From positions 3,903,001-3,967,000 of the forward strand of contig NZ_CP106736.1 in the NCBI RefSeq assembly GCF_030035605.1: DNA of 64,000 nt, read 5' to 3'. The notes beneath the pieces were generated by a model. It made no database searches. It saw only the letters and a list, made by a program, of their open reading frames with translations, and had not been told where the DNA came from. The DNA is from Silvimonas soli. GTDB lineage: Bacteria > Pseudomonadota > Gammaproteobacteria > Burkholderiales > Chitinibacteraceae. The position numbers were made by a program, and so were the translations under genes. Positions 61,346 to 64,000 of this stretch are shown piece after piece (positions within the stretch are counted from its first letter, which is position 1; every line of letters starts with the position of its first letter).

Positions 61346-61465
61346 GGCAGAACTCCAGGGTGTGAGAAGGAGAGCGAGAGGAGCGAGGCGTGGGTTGATC
61401 TGGTGCGGTGACTGTTGCTGGCAGGCAATATGTCCGCACCGTACGCCAGGCTCCTCACACGTCGC

Positions 61466-62404
61466 CTACTTCACCCAACCTTGGTAGGTGGCGATATTGG
61501 CTTTGGTAATGGCCGGAGTAGGCAGCAGCACCACGTTCTTGGCGGGCTTTTTGCCATTCATCAAGTCGTAACCCATTTGCACGGCGGTCTCGGCCATTTT
61601 GTATGGGTCTTGCGCGGTGGAAACCGCAAACAGGCTGGATTTGTCTTTCAATGCGGCTTGAGCGTCCGGCGCACCATCTACCGAGGCGATCAGTTTTACG
61701 TCGGTGCGGGCAGCCTGTTTGATGGCCAGCTCAGCGCCAATCGCAGATGGGTCATTAATCGCAAATACGCCGTCAATTTTCGGATGAGCCGTCAGCAAGT
61801 CGGCCATGACCTGCATGCCACCGTCGCGGCTGCCTTTGGCGTCTTGATTGTCAGACAGCACCTTGATGCCCGGGTAAGTGGCCAGTAGCTTCTTGCACCC
61901 CGCAACGCGGTCGATCACAGAAGTCACGGGCGGGCCATTCACGATCACCACATTGCCCTTGCCATTCAGTTGCTTGGCCAGAAAACGACAAGACTCCGTG
62001 CCGGCCATGGTGTTGTCTGACATGACGGTGATGTCGGCACCCTGTGCGCCAACGTCCACGGCCAGCACGATCACACCAGCGGCTTTGGCTTTTTCCAGGG
62101 CGGGAGCAATGCCTTTCGGATCAGCCGCGTTGACGATAATCATGTCGGCTTTATTGGCGACGAAGTTTTCAATCTGGCCGACTTGGGTATTCAGATCGTA
62201 CTTGCTGGAAACGGTCGTGACTTTGACATTGGGGCCAGACAGTTTTTTGGCTTCATCTTCCGCACCTTTGCCGATAGCGACGAAGAACGGGTTAGCCAGA
62301 TCCCCCACGGTGACGCCAATGTATTTGATTGGCTTGGCCGCAAACACGGGCATGGCAAATGCAGCTGCACACGTGGCTACAATAAGGCGTTGGGCAATAC
62401 GCAT
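61466..62404 (-). CDS. Sugar-binding protein, RbsB/FrcB type
   Basis: 312 residues from the ATG at 62404, with AGGAG upstream. Signal peptide ends in VFA. The mature protein starts K-P-I-K-Y-I-G-V-T-V-G-D-L-A-N-P-F-F-V-A-I-G-K-G, characteristic of the fructose/ribose group. Later A-I-N-D-P-S-A-I-G-A-E-L-A and D-G-A-P-D-A agree. It faces a LacI gene across a perfect palindrome. Fructose is a good guess because of the FrcB-like start and the fructokinase-like kinase in the operon. Confidence 0.88.
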   Translation of the reverse strand: MRIAQRLIVATCAAAFAMPVFAAKPIKYIGVTVGDLANPFFVAIGKGAEDEAKKLSGPNVKVTTVSSKYDLNTQVGQIENFVANKADMIIVNAADPKGIAPALEKAKAAGVIVLAVDVGAQGADITVMSDNTMAGTESCRFLAKQLNGKGNVVIVNGPPVTSVIDRVAGCKKLLATYPGIKVLSDNQDAKGSRDGGMQVMADLLTAHPKIDGVFAINDPSAIGAELAIKQAARTDVKLIASVDGAPDAQAALKDKSSLFAVSTAQDPYKMAETAVQMGYDLMNGKKPAKNVVLLPTPAITKANIATYQGWVK

Positions 62405-62497
62405 TGTCGGACTCCTGATCCATATGAAGAAAAATGCCTGCTGTGAGCTGCTTTGGCATTGGTGCGGTGATTGGTTTTGTCTTCCGCTGGAAATAAA

Positions 62498-62511
62498 TGT
62501 ACACGTGTACA
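62498..62511. promoter_or_regulatory. Operator of the third sugar operon
   Basis: TGTACACGTGTACA is a perfect 14-base palindrome with a central CG, the form expected for a LacI-family regulator. It lies 94 bases upstream of the binding-protein start. Confidence 0.7.
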
Positions 62512-62640
62512 CTTTTAAAGGCGAGTATGCACCAATCATGGGCTGACGGGCGGTATAAGGTGTTTTTTGTACTTAATAATGGTGCACTACAACAAATAAA
62601 ACGGTCGTTAGAGCAGCTTGTGGCAAGTATTTCGCCGGTT

Positions 62641-62650
62641 TGTGTACACT
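62641..62650. promoter_or_regulatory. Possible second operator upstream of the LacI gene
   Basis: TGTGTACACT contains the palindrome GTGTACAC and shares TGTACAC with the site at 62498. It lies 30 bases before the LacI ATG and could mediate self-repression. Confidence 0.5.
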
Positions 62651-62680
62651 GTCCTTTACACGCGTTCATATTGATTTCAC

Positions 62681-63763
62681 ATGACAAATAGCCCAGGCGG
62701 GCAACCCGTGCCGCCAACCGAAACAGTCGCCACGCCGGATGAATTCGCCGGGGTGGTCACCATGAATGACGTGGCTGCTGCGGCCGGTTTGTCGCGCACC
62801 ACGGTCAGCAAATTTTTCAACGGCAGCGCAACACTCAAGCCTGACACCCGCGAAAAAATCGAGCGTGCGTGTCGCGAACTCAACTATGTGCCGGACTTGC
62901 ACGCGGTGAGTCTGGTGACGGGGCGCTCCAACCTGGTGGGCGTGGTGCTGCCGTTTATTGCCGAGCCGTTCTTTGGCAAGGTGCTGCAACTAATGGAGCG
63001 TGAAGCCGCCGCTTTGGGGTTGCAGATTGTGATTCAGGCATCCAACAACGACACTCGCCGTGAAGCTGCCGCGTTGATGGCATTACGCGCCATGAAGGTG
63101 CACGGCATTATCCTCACGCCGATTGAATCGGAAGATAACCGCGCTTTGCTGGCCAGCCTGCAAAAAGAAATGCGCATTGTTTTTCTCGATAGCTTCATGG
63201 ACGAAAACTGCCACTTCGTCATGAACGATAACCATCAAAGTATCGGTCTGATGGTTAACTACCTGTTAAGCCGCAATGTGATTCCGGCTTACCTGGGTAC
63301 GCCCAAAATCGCCAACCCGTCACGTCCCGAGCGCCAGGCCGGTTATGAAGCGGCCATGCGGCAGGCCGGTGAAAAACCAAGGGTGATTCCGGTGATGCTG
63401 GATACGCCCACCTGGCAATTTGAGGCGTTTGCGTACGAGCAATTGCTGAACTGGTGCGGGCAGGGTGGCCTGCGTGATTCCGGCGTGGGCGCCATCATGT
63501 GCACGACCGATCGCGTGGCTTTCGGCGCGGCCAAAGCCTTGCGCCGCTTTGGCAAACATCCGGGCAAAGACATGTTGCTGGCGGGCCATGATGATCTGGA
63601 TATCTGTGAATACATGGACCCGCAACTGACCACCGTACACCAGGATATCGAACGCATCAGCAAGGCGGCGATGCACTTTATCCAGCTTGATCCGGGTGAG
63701 CTGACGGGAAGGTACTACCAGCAACGGTTTCCGGGACGGCTGGTGATACGCGAATCGGCGTGA
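62681..63763 (+). CDS. LacI-family regulator of the third sugar operon
   Basis: 360 residues. An N-terminal tail of 25 residues precedes the helix-turn-helix (V-T-M-N-D-V-A-A-A-A-G-L-S-R-T-T-V-S-K-F-F). The hinge is C-R-E-L-N-Y-V-P-D. The effector domain has V-G-V-V-L-P-F-I-A-E-P-F-F, then A-I-M-C-T-T-D-R-V-A-F-G-A-A-K and A-G-H-D-D-L. It is divergent from the transporter operon and probably represses it by the palindrome at 62498-62511. No ribosome site is clear. Confidence 0.9.
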   Translation: MTNSPGGQPVPPTETVATPDEFAGVVTMNDVAAAAGLSRTTVSKFFNGSATLKPDTREKIERACRELNYVPDLHAVSLVTGRSNLVGVVLPFIAEPFFGKVLQLMEREAAALGLQIVIQASNNDTRREAAALMALRAMKVHGIILTPIESEDNRALLASLQKEMRIVFLDSFMDENCHFVMNDNHQSIGLMVNYLLSRNVIPAYLGTPKIANPSRPERQAGYEAAMRQAGEKPRVIPVMLDTPTWQFEAFAYEQLLNWCGQGGLRDSGVGAIMCTTDRVAFGAAKALRRFGKHPGKDMLLAGHDDLDICEYMDPQLTTVHQDIERISKAAMHFIQLDPGELTGRYYQQRFPGRLVIRESA

Positions 63764-63891
63764 ACCTGTCCCACACGCTGTAGTCGCACCACTGACAAAC
63801 TTGTGAAGCAATTGCTGTCAGAATCGGGTGACATTCATGTCCCGATTGAGTCACTGCGGATGTTTCCATCAGCCGCCTGACCGATCTGCCT

Positions 63892-64000
63892 ATGCGAATT
63901 TTGCTGCTTTCTTCGGCGATTATGGTGACATCGTCGCCCATTTTTGCCACGCCGTGCCAATCCATTACCAATAACAAGCAGCGCCTGGCTTGTTACGATG
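63892..64000 (+). CDS. Secreted protein, possibly phospholipase A (partial)
   Basis: The first 36 codons are present and the frame runs off the right edge. Residues 1-19 form a signal peptide (M-R-I-L-L-L-S-S-A-I-M-V) with A-T-P following. The mature start C-Q-S-I-x-N-N-K-Q-R-L-A-C-Y-D matches the paired-cysteine motif found at the beginning of outer-membrane phospholipase A (PldA) and some other secreted proteins. The ribosome site is weak. The assignment rests on this motif only. Confidence 0.5.
   Translation, partial: MRILLLSSAIMVTSSPIFATPCQSITNNKQRLACYD

Noticed and set aside
1..64000. Prophage, insertion sequence, CRISPR array, tRNA or rRNA gene
   Set aside because: I found no integrase, transposase, spaced direct repeats, tRNA T-loop pattern or rRNA sequence anywhere in the window.

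Overview
The window reads as ordinary chromosomal DNA from a betaproteobacterium. GC is moderately high, coding density is high, most starts have GGAG-type ribosome sites, and genes are closed by strong intrinsic terminators. A secreted GH20 chitobiase, two PEP-CTERM proteins and several sugar-uptake operons would suit a chitin- or plant-litter-degrading member of the Neisseriales (Chitinibacteraceae-like). That placement is inference from gene content, because no rRNA or other marker lies in the window. I see no prophage, insertion sequence, CRISPR array, tRNA or rRNA.

Region 1 (1-12 kb) is housekeeping and stress: the end of an outer-membrane barrel protein, a DUF2252 protein, a small surface antigen, a YieH-like phosphatase, the map and dbpA pair, a LysR regulator divergent from a DHA2 exporter, the ada-alkB DNA-dealkylation operon, and a BenE transporter. 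Region 2 (12-26 kb) holds a large DUF1631 protein, the srkA kinase, nagD, the chitobiase, a PEP-CTERM protein, an amino-acid ABC transporter whose ATPase is not here, an AlaX editing protein and a carboxymuconolactone decarboxylase-like protein. It also contains a 630-base non-coding stretch that looks like dispersed repeats.

Region 3 (26-42 kb) holds two LacI-controlled sugar systems. The first is a beta-glucoside operon: a family-1 binding protein, two permeases, a GH1 beta-glucosidase and a MalK-type ATPase, with twin operators in front. The second is a YtfQ/YtfR/YtfT/YjfF-type furanose transporter behind its own LacI gene and divergent from an aldose epimerase. A perfect 23-base palindrome overlaps the -35 box of that transport operon.

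Region 4 (42-55 kb) is mixed: a second PEP-CTERM protein, a GNAT-cupin-cupin cluster, a DeoR/MFS pair, a compact BaeS-like kinase with its response regulator, an isolated flgH with a lipoprotein, and several small unknown proteins. Region 5 (55-64 kb) has a bestrophin-like channel, an alpha/beta hydrolase and a third sugar system (binding protein, ATPase, permease, PfkB kinase, epimerase-like protein). That system is transcribed away from a LacI regulator across a TGTACACGTGTACA operator. The window ends inside a secreted protein that begins like phospholipase A.

I found no clearly new multi-gene system. The most useful leads are the operator architectures, the 11-base tandem repeat in front of the orphan flgH, an orphan terminator that may mark a small RNA, and several small proteins with good ribosome sites.
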